Assembly: GCA_963816725.1 (NCBI GenBank)
Contig: CAWFMC010000013.1
Location: forward strand, 496,001-560,000
Direction of reading: 5' to 3'
Length of the DNA stretch: 64,000 bases
Source of the DNA: CAVSUB01 sp963816725
GTDB taxonomy: Bacteria > Acidobacteriota > Vicinamibacteria > Vicinamibacterales > 2-12-FULL-66-21
Positions 56,324 through 64,000 of this stretch are shown here, in pieces. The notes beneath the pieces are model-generated. The model was given only the letters and a program-made list of their open reading frames with translations, was not told the origin of the DNA and searched no databases. The position numbers and the translations under genes were made by a program. The first letter of the stretch is position 1. Each line of letters begins with the position of its first letter.

Positions 56324-58195
56324 TTACGGCTTGACGGCCAGGTAGCCCTGCATCTCCTGGTGCAGCGCCGAGCAGAAGTTGGTGCAGTAGAACGGGTAGA
56401 CCCCGGTCTTGTTCGCCTTGAACCGCACCGTCTTCGTTTCCCCCGGGTCGACGACGACGTTCATGTCGTGCTCGACGATCCCGAGCCCGTGGATCATGTC
56501 GGTGGTCTGCTCGACGTTGGTCAGGTGGATGGTGATCTCGTCACCCGCGTGGGCCTCGATGACGTCCGGCACGAACTTGCTGCGGATCGCCATCATCTTG
56601 ACCACCACCTTGTTGCCGGTGCGCGTGATCCCGGTCTGATCGGCCGACCAGACCGCGTCGGCATCGTGGTTCTCGCCTTTCGGATAGACCTCGATCGGCG
56701 AGATGCGATCCGCCTTGAGGATCTGCGCGAAGTGGGGCTCCGGCTCGGTGAAGGCCTCGGCGAGCAGGCCCATCTTGCTGCCGGTGATGTCGATGAGCTC
56801 GCTCGATTCCGGCTGCGATGGCCCGACCGAGACGTGGCGCCCTTTCGAGAGCTTGTTCATGGCCACCAGGTATTGGCCGTACGGTTCCCTGGTGTCACTA
56901 CCGCCGATCACCAGGTGGCCGATGTTGTAGTGCACCGGGATCTTGTCGAGGACGACCTTGTTCAGGTCCTTGCGGTCCTCGGGCGACCAGGGTGGCAGCC
57001 GCCACTTGGCGACGGCGGACTCGACGAACAGCGACGTATAGGCGTTGCCCTTGCCGTCGTACTGCGTGTGCAGCGGACCGAGGCCCACCGGGACGTCACC
57101 CTCGAGAAGCGCCTCGTAGTTGAGGACCGGGACACCGCGCACGTTGCCGGTGAACTCGTGGCGGTCGATGGCCTGACGGATCTTCTCGAAGTCGAAGACG
57201 CTGGCCACCGGCTGCAGCTTGCCGGACGCCACGATCCACCGCCCCGACGGATCCGTGTCGATCCCGTGCGGCGACTTCGGCACCGGGAGGAAATACATCA
57301 CCCCCGGCACCTTGGCCGGATCGATCATCGGCACGCCGCCGGTCAGCGTGCCCTTGCCGTCCTTGATCGCCTGCTCCGCGGCGCGCCAGTTGACGATCGC
57401 CGCGTAGTCGCGATCCAGACGGGTCGCGTTCGCTTCCAGGCCGGTGCCGGCCATCTCGGAGTTGTACGAGGTCCAGAAGGCCCAGCCCGAACTCGGTCCC
57501 TTGCCGGTCGATCCGAGGTCCCAGTTGAACGGCGGGGTCAGGATCTGCCACCCCACCGACAGCGTGCCGCTCTTGGGATCGACCGCGAGCCCGCTCACCA
57601 TGCCGCTGAATTCAGCCTCGTAGCGCTGCGGATCGGCATAGCGCCCCTTCGGCAGCGGGATGGAGAACCTGGTGGCCACCAGCACGTACTCAGTGTTCTC
57701 GGTGACGAACGAGGAGCCGTGGGTCCCGCTGGAGTTTGGAATCGGACCGAGGATCTGCCTGGTCTTGAAGTCGCGCAGGTCGATGCGCGCGACGCGGTTG
57801 TTGGCATTGTCGTTGACGAACAGCCAGCGGCCGTCGTAGCGGCCGTCGGTCTGCGACAGGCCGGGATGGTGCATGTCGCCCCAGGTGAACTCGCCGAGCA
57901 TCTTCCGGCTCTCCTCGTCATAGCCGTACCCGGTCGCGGGATAGCGGGCGAAGACCGGGATGGTGGCGATGTGGCGCATCGAGGGCAGGCCGGCCACGTA
58001 CACCTGGCCCGAGTGGCCGCCGGAGTAGAACAGGTAGAACTGGTCCTTCGCGCCGGGCGCCACGTAGGTGCTGGCGGCAGGCGAGGTTGCGGACGCGGCA
58101 GCGGCGCGGCTCCCGGGCGGCCGGCACGCCGGTGTCAGCAGGGTGGCGGTCAGCAGCGCGCCGGCGCTGAGCAGTCGAGTGCGTGGGGACATCAT
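56324..58195 (-). CDS. nosZ: Nitrous-oxide reductase, clade II
   Basis: 623 aa. Signal with possible lipobox ending T-P-A-C24 (no Tat motif), as in Sec-type clade II NosZ. Beta-propeller CuZ His motifs: W-G-D-M-H-H-P-G, S-P-H-G-I-D-T-D-P-S-G, N-I-G-H-L, E-P-H-F. CuA domain at the end with C604, C608, H612, M615 (C-T-N-F-C-S-A-L-H-Q-E-M) and an upstream H-G-L. Reduces N2O to N2 in the periplasm. First gene of a tight operon to the NosY-like gene. An FNR-like box lies upstream beyond the azurin gene. Confidence 0.96.
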   Translation of the reverse strand: MMSPRTRLLSAGALLTATLLTPACRPPGSRAAAASATSPAASTYVAPGAKDQFYLFYSGGHSGQVYVAGLPSMRHIATIPVFARYPATGYGYDEESRKMLGEFTWGDMHHPGLSQTDGRYDGRWLFVNDNANNRVARIDLRDFKTRQILGPIPNSSGTHGSSFVTENTEYVLVATRFSIPLPKGRYADPQRYEAEFSGMVSGLAVDPKSGTLSVGWQILTPPFNWDLGSTGKGPSSGWAFWTSYNSEMAGTGLEANATRLDRDYAAIVNWRAAEQAIKDGKGTLTGGVPMIDPAKVPGVMYFLPVPKSPHGIDTDPSGRWIVASGKLQPVASVFDFEKIRQAIDRHEFTGNVRGVPVLNYEALLEGDVPVGLGPLHTQYDGKGNAYTSLFVESAVAKWRLPPWSPEDRKDLNKVVLDKIPVHYNIGHLVIGGSDTREPYGQYLVAMNKLSKGRHVSVGPSQPESSELIDITGSKMGLLAEAFTEPEPHFAQILKADRISPIEVYPKGENHDADAVWSADQTGITRTGNKVVVKMMAIRSKFVPDVIEAHAGDEITIHLTNVEQTTDMIHGLGIVEHDMNVVVDPGETKTVRFKANKTGVYPFYCTNFCSALHQEMQGYLAVKP

Positions 58196-58217
58196 CGGCC
58201 TCCAGAAATCGCGTGAG

Positions 58218-58739
58218 TCAATCGACGATCAGCACGCCGCGCATGCCGACCTGGGCGTGCCCCGGATAGGAGCAGAGGAAGGGGAATCGGCCGGCGCTGG
58301 CCGGTGCGGTGAACGTGACCGTATCCGACTCGCCAGGGCCAAGGAGCTTGGTTGCCGCGAGGGTCAGCGGCGGGTTGCCGGCCGGAACGTAATCCGTCGT
58401 CGGCGACTGCGCCGCGGCGGTAAGGAACGCGTCGACGTCAGCCGTCGCCCCGAGCAGGATCCAGTTGTGACCCATCGAGAATTTCGGGGTCGTGCCCTGG
58501 TTGATGAGCGTGACGCTGAGCCGCTCGCCGGCCTTGGCATGAATCTCGACGACCGAGAACTTCATCGTGTCGTTGGCGGTGATCTCGATCGGACGGCCCT
58601 TGGCAGCGGCCGCCGTGCTGGGGGTCGCGCGACCGGCGGGCGCGGCCGAAGCCGCTTCGCCGACCGGTGTCGAGGAGCCGCAGCCAGCGGCTGCGAGCGT
58701 GAGGAGGAGTGCGAGAGGCGATATCAGGTATCTAGGCAT
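58218..58739 (-). CDS. Azurin-like blue-copper protein, putative lipoprotein
   Basis: 173 aa from the ATG at 58739. Signal with lipobox-like A-A-A-G-C20 then an Ala/Thr/Pro linker. The cupredoxin domain has ligands G-H (M-G-H-N-W) and C, H, M (F-L-C-S-Y-P-G-H-A-Q-V-G-M). It ends 22 bp before nosZ on the same strand, so it is likely co-transcribed and a membrane-tethered electron donor to NosZ, with cbb3 as an alternative acceptor. Confidence 0.92.
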   Translation of the reverse strand: MPRYLISPLALLLTLAAAGCGSSTPVGEAASAAPAGRATPSTAAAAKGRPIEITANDTMKFSVVEIHAKAGERLSVTLINQGTTPKFSMGHNWILLGATADVDAFLTAAAQSPTTDYVPAGNPPLTLAATKLLGPGESDTVTFTAPASAGRFPFLCSYPGHAQVGMRGVLIVD

Positions 58740-58776
58740 GATGCGGCCAGCGTAGGGCAGGCGCGCCGGACGATCG

Positions 58777-58790
58777 TTGACGAGGATCAA
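58777..58790. promoter_or_regulatory. FNR/DNR box between azurin-nosZ and SCO1
   Basis: TTGAC-GAGG-ATCAA: 13 of 14 fit to TTGAT-N4-ATCAA in the conserved arms apart from one base. It lies 38 bp upstream of the azurin ATG (minus strand) and 36 bp upstream of SCO1 (plus strand), so could control both divergent units. A Crp/Fnr regulator is encoded about 1.2 kb away. Confidence 0.68.
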
Positions 58791-58825
58791 AGACGGCGGA
58801 ACGTTCGTCAGGCAGACTGACCTCC

Positions 58826-59695
58826 ATGAGGAAAGCGCTGACGTGGAGCGTGGTTCTCCTGGCGGCGGGTGTGGCTCTCGGCGGCGCCGGCTACGCCGCG
58901 CGGCTGAGCGGCAGTAGTGGCCGCCGGCTGACGGCGACCGGCGTAGTGGTCGGCACGCCCGATGCAGGCCGTGTGCAGGTGGCCCACGACGAGATCAGCG
59001 GCTACATGCCCCCGATGACGATGACGTTCGCGCTGGGACCGGCCGAGCGCGCGGTGCTGGCGCCCGGCGACCGCATCCGCTTCACGCTCCGGACCGGCCC
59101 GGATGAGACGTGGATGGAAGGCGTGCGCGTCACCAGCCGGGGATCACTGCCGGCGCCCGCGCGGCCGCTCGCGCCGGTCGATCGCCTCCGGCGTGGCGAT
59201 GTGCTGCCCGAGGTGACGCTCGTCGATCAGGACGGCCGGCCGGTGCGCACGGCCGATCTGCGCGGCCGCCCCACAGTCCTGACGTTCATCTACACGCGCT
59301 GCCCTGTGCCCGAGTTCTGCCCCCTCGTCAGCCGCCGCTTCGGGCAGCTCCAGGCGGCGCTCGCCGCCGACCATTCACCCGCACACGACGCGCGGCTCCT
59401 GAGCGTCACGCTCGAGCCCGAGTTCGACACGGCCCCGATCCTTACGGCGTACGCGCGATCGCTCAACGCCGATCCCGCGCGTTGGGTGTTCGCCGGTGGC
59501 GACCCGGCGCAGGTCACGCGCCTGGCGCGGGCCTTCTCGGTCTTCGTCGAGCGGCAGGGCGCCTTGCTGGATCACACGCTGGCGACGGCGCTCGTCGACG
59601 CCGACGGGCGCGTCACCGAGATTTGGCGGGGGAGCGGATGGACGGTCAGCGAGGTCGTCGAGGCTCTGCGGGCGGTGCCTCGCAGCAGGCCGTAG
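58826..59695 (+). CDS. SCO1/SenC copper chaperone with N-terminal CusF-like domain
   Basis: 289 aa with an N-terminal helix. Region about 30-105 is CusF/copper-binding-like (T-G-V-V-V-G, D-E-I-S-G-Y-M-P-P-M-T-M-T-F). Region about 120-285 is SCO1 thioredoxin-like: D-L-R-G-R-P-T-V-L-T-F-I-Y-T-R-C-P-V-P-E-F-C-P, with the Cys pair and His in L-D-H-T-L-A. It delivers copper for CuA/CuB, here plausibly for NosZ CuA and cbb3. The fusion joins copper capture and transfer in one chain. Confidence 0.9.
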   Translation: MRKALTWSVVLLAAGVALGGAGYAARLSGSSGRRLTATGVVVGTPDAGRVQVAHDEISGYMPPMTMTFALGPAERAVLAPGDRIRFTLRTGPDETWMEGVRVTSRGSLPAPARPLAPVDRLRRGDVLPEVTLVDQDGRPVRTADLRGRPTVLTFIYTRCPVPEFCPLVSRRFGQLQAALAADHSPAHDARLLSVTLEPEFDTAPILTAYARSLNADPARWVFAGGDPAQVTRLARAFSVFVERQGALLDHTLATALVDADGRVTEIWRGSGWTVSEVVEALRAVPRSRP

Positions 59696-59710
59696 CCTGA
59701 GAGGACGAAG

Positions 59711-59932
59711 ATGGCAAAGCCACCACTCGCACCGAAGCACCCGGAACGCATCTGCTGGGGCTGCGACAAGTATTGCCCCGCCGACGATCTGGCGTGCGGC
59801 AACGGCACCATCCGCACCCTGCACCCGTGCGAGCTGTTCGGCGACGATTGGCTCGAGTGGTCAGGGGAACGAACGTCCGCTCGGACAGACGCGATCCCGA
59901 TCTCGCCCAGCGACGCCGATGCGGACGCCTGA
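59711..59932 (+). CDS. DUF3079 family protein
   Basis: 73 aa with GAGGACGA upstream. P-K-H-P-E-R-I-C-W-G-C-D-K-Y-C-P-A-D-D and C-G-N-G-T-I-R-T-L-H-P are the DUF3079 signature, with five Cys and conserved His; a small metal-binding protein. 15 bp after SCO1 and so in its operon. Function unknown. Confidence 0.88.
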   Translation: MAKPPLAPKHPERICWGCDKYCPADDLACGNGTIRTLHPCELFGDDWLEWSGERTSARTDAIPISPSDADADA

Positions 59933-59940
59933 GAAGCGGC

Positions 59941-60642
59941 CTATCCTGCGTCGGTCTCGCTCGCCTCGCGCAGCCCTTCCGCGTCGACCACCTCCACCTT
60001 GGCGCGTGTCGAGCGCACCAGGCCCTGGTCTTCCCATCCGGTGAGGATGCGGCTGACGGTAAAGAGCGTGGTGCCGGTCAGTTCCGCCAGCTCCTGGCGA
60101 GTCAGCGAGTGCGGGACGGTGGATCCTCCCTCTGGCGTTCTTCGGGCGGGCTGCGTCAGACGTAACAGCGTGTGGGCCAGCCGCTGACCAACCTTGAGCG
60201 TCGCCAGCTCTCGCAGCCGCATGAGCGCATCGTCCATGTGCGCGGTCATCTCGCGCAGGATGTTCGTCTTCAACTGCGGATAGCGCGCCAGCAGATCGGC
60301 GAGGCTCGCCCGCGGCCACGCCAGGCAGTCGACGACGTCGCAAGCGGTCGCGGTGACGGGATAGACCGTCTCGCCCAGCGCCGCCACTCCGGCGACCGGA
60401 TCCCCCGGCCCAACGAAGCGCACGATGACTTCGGCGCCTTCGGCGGTCACCTGCGTGAGCTTCAAATACCCGCGCTCGATCAGAAAGAACGCCGTGGCGG
60501 GGTCGTCCTGCCGGATCAGGACCTCGCGGGGCCGCAGGGTCCGGTGACTGCCGGCGGCGAGGATGGCCACCCGATCCGCGTGCGGCATGCCCTGGAACAG
60601 GCGGGAGCTGGCCGGCCCGTCGGGGACCCCCGGGTGAGACAT
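59941..60642 (-). CDS. Crp/Fnr family transcriptional regulator (DNR-like)
   Basis: 233 aa. Cyclic-nucleotide-like domain (about 15-125) lacking the FNR FeS cysteines, dimer helix, then an HTH (about 175-215; L-T-R-Q-E-L-A-E-L-T-G-T-T-L-F-T-V-S-R-I-L). The E-x-x-x-x-S-R segment fits binding of TTGAT-N4-ATCAA sites. It probably senses NO via heme (DNR) or another signal. FNR-like boxes at 58777 and 52818 are likely targets. Convergent with DUF3079. Confidence 0.88.
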   Translation of the reverse strand: MSHPGVPDGPASSRLFQGMPHADRVAILAAGSHRTLRPREVLIRQDDPATAFFLIERGYLKLTQVTAEGAEVIVRFVGPGDPVAGVAALGETVYPVTATACDVVDCLAWPRASLADLLARYPQLKTNILREMTAHMDDALMRLRELATLKVGQRLAHTLLRLTQPARRTPEGGSTVPHSLTRQELAELTGTTLFTVSRILTGWEDQGLVRSTRAKVEVVDAEGLREASETDAG

Positions 60643-60727
60643 GCAGCGAGTATAGCCGCGGCGTCCTCAGCGCCGGTGAACGCATGTCAGGAGCATCGCG
60701 CGCCTGCGCTTTTCCCGTCCTCACGCA

Positions 60728-60760
60728 TTTCCCGGATCACACCTGACGCGCCCCGGGAAA
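60728..60760. promoter_or_regulatory. Inverted repeat in the crp/fnr-ccoI intergenic region
   Basis: TTTCCCGG (60728-60735) with CCGGGAAA (60753-60760), 17-nt loop, followed by ATTTTAG. Within the 265-bp divergent promoter region. Operator or terminator function undetermined. Confidence 0.4.
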
Positions 60761-60907
60761 ATTTTAGCGGCACTGGGAATTAACCCGCAGGCCGCGGCGC
60801 GGGGACACGAGGCGATTCACCTCAAAGCCCACAGAAGGCGCCACATTCGGCCCATATCCGCAGATCCGCAAGAGGGCACCCCCCTTGCTCCTGAGCCACC
60901 CGCACCG

Positions 60908-63355
60908 ATGTCCGCTGCCACGCCCGCGACCGCACAACCATCGATTTCGCTCTGCCGGCATTGCGGATTGCCATGCGACATCGTGGTCTTTTCGGGGGCA
61001 AGCGGGCCGTTCTGTTGCGTCGGCTGCGAGGCGGTGTTCGACCTGCTGGCGGCGCAGCGCCTGACCGGCTACTACGCCGATCGTCCAGCCCCAGGCGTCA
61101 CTCAGAAGGATCGCGAACGGCGGCCCGCCGATCGCTTCGCCGGCCTCGATGATCCGGAGGTCGCCGCACGGCTCGTGCAGTTCGAGGACGGCCAGACAGC
61201 GGTGGCGACATTCGCCGTCCCGGCAGTGCACTGCGGATCGTGTGTCTGGCTGCTCGAGCAGCTGTGGCGCTTCGATCCAGGGATCACGCGCAGCGAGGTG
61301 AGCCTCCAGCACCGCACCGTCCGCGTCGAGTTCCGACGCGCCGCGACCTCCGCGCGCCGGATCGCCGAGCAGCTCGCCGCGCTTGGTTACGAGCCCGTCA
61401 CGGACGCGGAATCGACCACCGGCACCGTGCCGCGCGCGCGGCGCCGGCTCTACACGCAGCTCGGGGTCGCCGGCTTCGCGTTCGGCAACATGATGCTGTT
61501 CAGCATCCCGCGGTACGCCAACGGCCGTCCGCTGGGCGACGGCTTCCAGTCGCTGTTCGATGGACTCAATGTCGCCCTGGCCCTGCCGGTTCTGCTGTTC
61601 AGCGCGGCTGACTACTTCCGAATCGGCTGGCGCGCCGTACGGGCCCGGACGATCAGCATCGAGGTGCCGGTCGCGATCGGGCTGGCAGTGCTGGCCGGGC
61701 GCAGCCTCGTGGACATCGCCACACGGCGGGGGCCAGGCTTCCTCGACTCGTTCGCCGGCCTGGTCTTCTTTCTGCTGATCGGGCGTCTGTTCCAGCAGAA
61801 GGCGTTCGAACGGCTGGCTTTCGATCGCACGTTCCGCTCGTTCCTGCCGCTGACCGTCCATATCGAGGAGGGCGGGGCGATTCGGACCGCCGCGGTCGGC
61901 GCGCTGCGTCCGGGCGACTGCCTCGTCCTGCGGCGCCACGAGATCGTCCCCGCCGATGCCCTGCTCCTCGACGTCGACGCCGCGGTCGACTATCGCTTCC
62001 TGACCGGCGAAGAGACGCCCCTGGTCGTGCGGGCCGGTGAACGGGTGCGGGCGGGGGGACGCGCGGCGAGCGCGATGCGCCTGACTGTCCTGCGCACGCC
62101 GTCCGAGAGCGAGCTCGCGTCGCTCTGGGCCAATCCTGCCTTCGCGAGGCGCAAGGATCGCTGGATCGTCGAGGCGGGCGCGCGCTTCGGCGCCTGGTTC
62201 ACGCTGCTCGCCTGCGGAGTGGCGCTGGCCGGCGCGATCGCCTGGTGGCCGGACGCCGCCGCGAGCGCGACGGTGGCCACGGCGGTGCTCATCGTCGCGT
62301 GCCCGTGTGCCCTGACCCTCTCCGCACCGATCACGCTCGGCACTGCCATGGGACTGCTCGGGCGCCGCGGCCTGTATCTCAAGGATGCCGCGGTGGTGCT
62401 CGATCTCAGTCGCGTCGACACGGTCATCTTCGACAAGACGGGCACGCTGACGACGACCGCTTCACTTGCGGTGGTCGCGGTGGGCGGTCTCACTCGTCAT
62501 CAGTGGGCCCTCGCGCGGCGGATGGCGGCCGAGTCGTCGCATCCCGTCAGCATCGCCATCGCCCGGGCGGACGGGCCGGACGGTCTGGCCGGCCCCGCGA
62601 TCGGGGGACGCGGCGAGCCGATGTCGCCGTCGCGGAGGCCGCAGCAGGTACGTGAGGTCCCGGGCGAGGGGCTCACCGGGCTCGTCGACGGTGAACAGGT
62701 AGCAATCGGCTCGGCGGCGTTCGTGGCGCGCCTCACGCGCCAGCCGGTCGGGCCGCCCGACCGCACGTTCGTGGCGATTGGCGGTCACGTCGGCTGGGTG
62801 CGCCTGACGGCGACGCCGCGCCCGGGCGTCGATGCGGCGGCGCGGACGCTGCAGCGCGAGCACGCGCTGATGCTGGCCTCGGGCGACAGCGGGAGCGAGC
62901 GTGCGCAGTGGTCGCCGCTCTTCGGTCCGGCGATGCACTTTCGTCAGACGCCCGAAGACAAGCTGGCACTGGTCGAGCGCGAGCGGCGGGCCGGACGACG
63001 GGTGCTGATGGTGGGTGACGGGCTGAACGATGCCGGGGCGCTTCGCGCCGCCGATGTCGGCCTCTCTGTCTGCGACGACTCGGCGTGCATCGTCCCGGCC
63101 TGCGACGGCGTGATCGGCGGCAGCCGTCTCGCGGATTTGCCGGCGGTGCTGCACTTCGCGCGACGCGCCCGCCAGATCGTGATCGCCTGCTTTGCTGTCT
63201 CGATCGCCTACAACGTGGTCGGGCTGACGCTGGCGCTCACCGGGTCGTTGACCCCGCTCGCCTCGGCGATCCTCATGCCCGTCAGCTCGCTCACCATCGT
63301 CGGCATGAGCTCCGGCGGGGTGCGCTGGGCGGCGCGGCGGGCGCTGCCGCGATGA
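60908..63355 (+). CDS. ccoI: Copper-translocating P-type ATPase, CcoI/FixI-like
   Basis: 815 aa. N-terminal Cys-rich module (C-R-H-C-G-L-P-C, F-C-C-V-G-C-E), HMA domain with V-H-C-G-S-C (about 100), eight TM helices, T-G-E-E, C-P-C-A-L in TM6, D-K-T-G-T-L-T, H-P (S-S-H-P-V-S) and G-D-G-L-N-D-A. The N-terminal module and CcoS fusion order identify the FixI type needed to supply copper to cbb3 oxidase. The stop overlaps ccoS (ATGA). Confidence 0.93.
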   Translation: MSAATPATAQPSISLCRHCGLPCDIVVFSGASGPFCCVGCEAVFDLLAAQRLTGYYADRPAPGVTQKDRERRPADRFAGLDDPEVAARLVQFEDGQTAVATFAVPAVHCGSCVWLLEQLWRFDPGITRSEVSLQHRTVRVEFRRAATSARRIAEQLAALGYEPVTDAESTTGTVPRARRRLYTQLGVAGFAFGNMMLFSIPRYANGRPLGDGFQSLFDGLNVALALPVLLFSAADYFRIGWRAVRARTISIEVPVAIGLAVLAGRSLVDIATRRGPGFLDSFAGLVFFLLIGRLFQQKAFERLAFDRTFRSFLPLTVHIEEGGAIRTAAVGALRPGDCLVLRRHEIVPADALLLDVDAAVDYRFLTGEETPLVVRAGERVRAGGRAASAMRLTVLRTPSESELASLWANPAFARRKDRWIVEAGARFGAWFTLLACGVALAGAIAWWPDAAASATVATAVLIVACPCALTLSAPITLGTAMGLLGRRGLYLKDAAVVLDLSRVDTVIFDKTGTLTTTASLAVVAVGGLTRHQWALARRMAAESSHPVSIAIARADGPDGLAGPAIGGRGEPMSPSRRPQQVREVPGEGLTGLVDGEQVAIGSAAFVARLTRQPVGPPDRTFVAIGGHVGWVRLTATPRPGVDAAARTLQREHALMLASGDSGSERAQWSPLFGPAMHFRQTPEDKLALVERERRAGRRVLMVGDGLNDAGALRAADVGLSVCDDSACIVPACDGVIGGSRLADLPAVLHFARRARQIVIACFAVSIAYNVVGLTLALTGSLTPLASAILMPVSSLTIVGMSSGGVRWAARRALPR

Positions 63356-63543
63356 GCGTCGTCGTGCTGCTCATCGCCGCCGGCGGACTGGTCGCCGGCG
63401 GGTTCCTCGGTGCGTTCCTGTGGGCCGCGCTCTCCGGTCAGTTCGATGACGTGGAGACGCCGGCCGTCCGTGTGCTGCGGGACGACACCGCGGCGTCGTC
63501 TCCGATGCTTTCCAAGGATGCCAGAACTCATGACCACGATTGA
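63352..63543 (+). CDS. ccoS: CcoS, cbb3 oxidase maturation protein
   Basis: 63 aa. One TM helix (L-L-I-A-A-G-G-L-V-A-G-G-F-L-G-A-F-L-W-A) then G-Q-F-D-D, the CcoS signature. It starts inside the ccoI stop and overlaps ccoN by 14 bp. Assists cofactor insertion into the cbb3 oxidase. Confidence 0.9.
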   Translation: MSVVVLLIAAGGLVAGGFLGAFLWAALSGQFDDVETPAVRVLRDDTAASSPMLSKDARTHDHD

Positions 63544-64000
63544 CGCCGACCTCGACGCCAGCCACCTGTGGGACGCCGGACCCCGGGTGGAATCCTTCTC
63601 GTACGACAACGACACCGTCCGCAAGTTCGCGGTCGCCACCGCGGCCTGGGGGCTGGTCGCATTCCTGGTCGGACTGATCGTCGCCCTGAAGCTGATCTTT
63701 CCGGAATTCCTCGGTGGCATGCCGCCGCTGTCGTACGGACGCCTGCGGCCGCTGCACACCAACGCGGCGATCTTCGCGTTCGCCGGCAACGCGATCTTCG
63801 TCGCGGTCTACTACTCGCTGCAGCGCCTGTGCAAGGCACGGATGTACAGCGACAAGCTGAGCGCCATTCACTTCTGGGGGTGGCAGCTGGTGATCGTGAC
63901 CGCCGCGCTGACCCTGCCGCTCGGCTTCACGAGCAGCAAGGAGTACGCGGAGCTGGAATGGCCCATCGACCTGCTCATCACCGGCGTGTGGGTGACCTTC
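63530..64000 (+). CDS. ccoN: cbb3-type cytochrome c oxidase subunit I, N-terminal part (runs off the window)
   Basis: 157 codons visible, still open at 64000. Contains F-S-Y-D-N-D-T-V-R-K-F (CcoN start), a helix (A-A-W-G-L-V-A-F-L-V-G-L-I-V-A), R-L-R-P-L-H-T-N-A-A-I-F-A-F-A-G-N (heme-ligand His in the first HxN region), and I-H-F-W-G-W-Q. Catalytic subunit of a high-affinity O2 reductase. Overlaps ccoS; ccoOP(Q) are expected downstream. Confidence 0.95.
   Translation, partial: MTTIDADLDASHLWDAGPRVESFSYDNDTVRKFAVATAAWGLVAFLVGLIVALKLIFPEFLGGMPPLSYGRLRPLHTNAAIFAFAGNAIFVAVYYSLQRLCKARMYSDKLSAIHFWGWQLVIVTAALTLPLGFTSSKEYAELEWPIDLLITGVWVTF

Noticed and set aside
56360..58216. 618-codon frame antisense to nosZ
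   Set aside because: Shadow of a certain nosZ gene.

Overview
The window is a GC-rich bacterial chromosome segment with no rRNA, tRNA, CRISPR or recognisable transposase. The gene content suggests a free-living Acidobacteriota, probably Vicinamibacteria-like. It has an Oar-type TonB-dependent transporter with a carboxypeptidase-regulatory domain, Tat-exported Gfo/Idh/MocA oxidoreductases, a PVC-type CxxCH sugar-dehydrogenase-like protein, a CE15-type esterase and a divided KdpD. This assignment is inference from family distribution; no marker gene is present.

0-10 kb is a complete high-affinity potassium locus: a KdpD-type kinase C-terminus (cut by the left edge), kdpE, a 29-codon membrane ORF, kdpF, kdpA, kdpB, kdpC and a separate KdpD sensor half. 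A HAMP/PAS histidine kinase and its receiver protein follow. 10-16.7 kb holds a DUF72 protein, a DUF6178 gene broken by two frameshifts, a large hybrid kinase and a fumarylacetoacetate-hydrolase-family enzyme. 17-27 kb carries exported catabolic functions: a Gfo/Idh oxidoreductase, a TonB-dependent receptor, a dienelactone hydrolase, a DUF47 protein and a cytochrome-c/beta-propeller protein. 27-39 kb is a mosaic of a putative Na+/H+ antiporter, two glycosyltransferases, Hsp20, an MFS carrier, a CE15 esterase and several decayed genes (PepSY, DyP peroxidase, MscS and FNT remnants). 39-44 kb is a two-gene RND efflux operon.

44-64 kb reads as a low-oxygen, copper and N-oxide respiration island. 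It contains an HemG-like flavodoxin, a tandem universal stress protein, a DUF3011-porin, a kinase with two FixL-like PAS domains, a zinc alcohol dehydrogenase and the Ric/ScdA di-iron repair protein. A clade II nitrous-oxide reductase operon (nosZ, a membrane protein, nosD, nosF, nosY) follows, with azurin, a CusF-SCO1 fusion, a DUF3079 protein, a Crp/Fnr regulator and the start of a cbb3 oxidase locus (ccoI, ccoS, ccoN, cut by the right edge). FNR/DNR-like boxes lie between azurin and SCO1 and upstream of ric, so the Crp/Fnr protein plausibly controls much of this island.

Two themes cut across the window. One is a dispersed intergenic repeat family (ATGGCAG/CTGCCAT heptamers with a conserved hairpin) at three sites. 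The other is a set of single-base frameshifts (receiver protein, DUF6178 twice, PepSY, DyP) that are either assembly errors or real gene decay.
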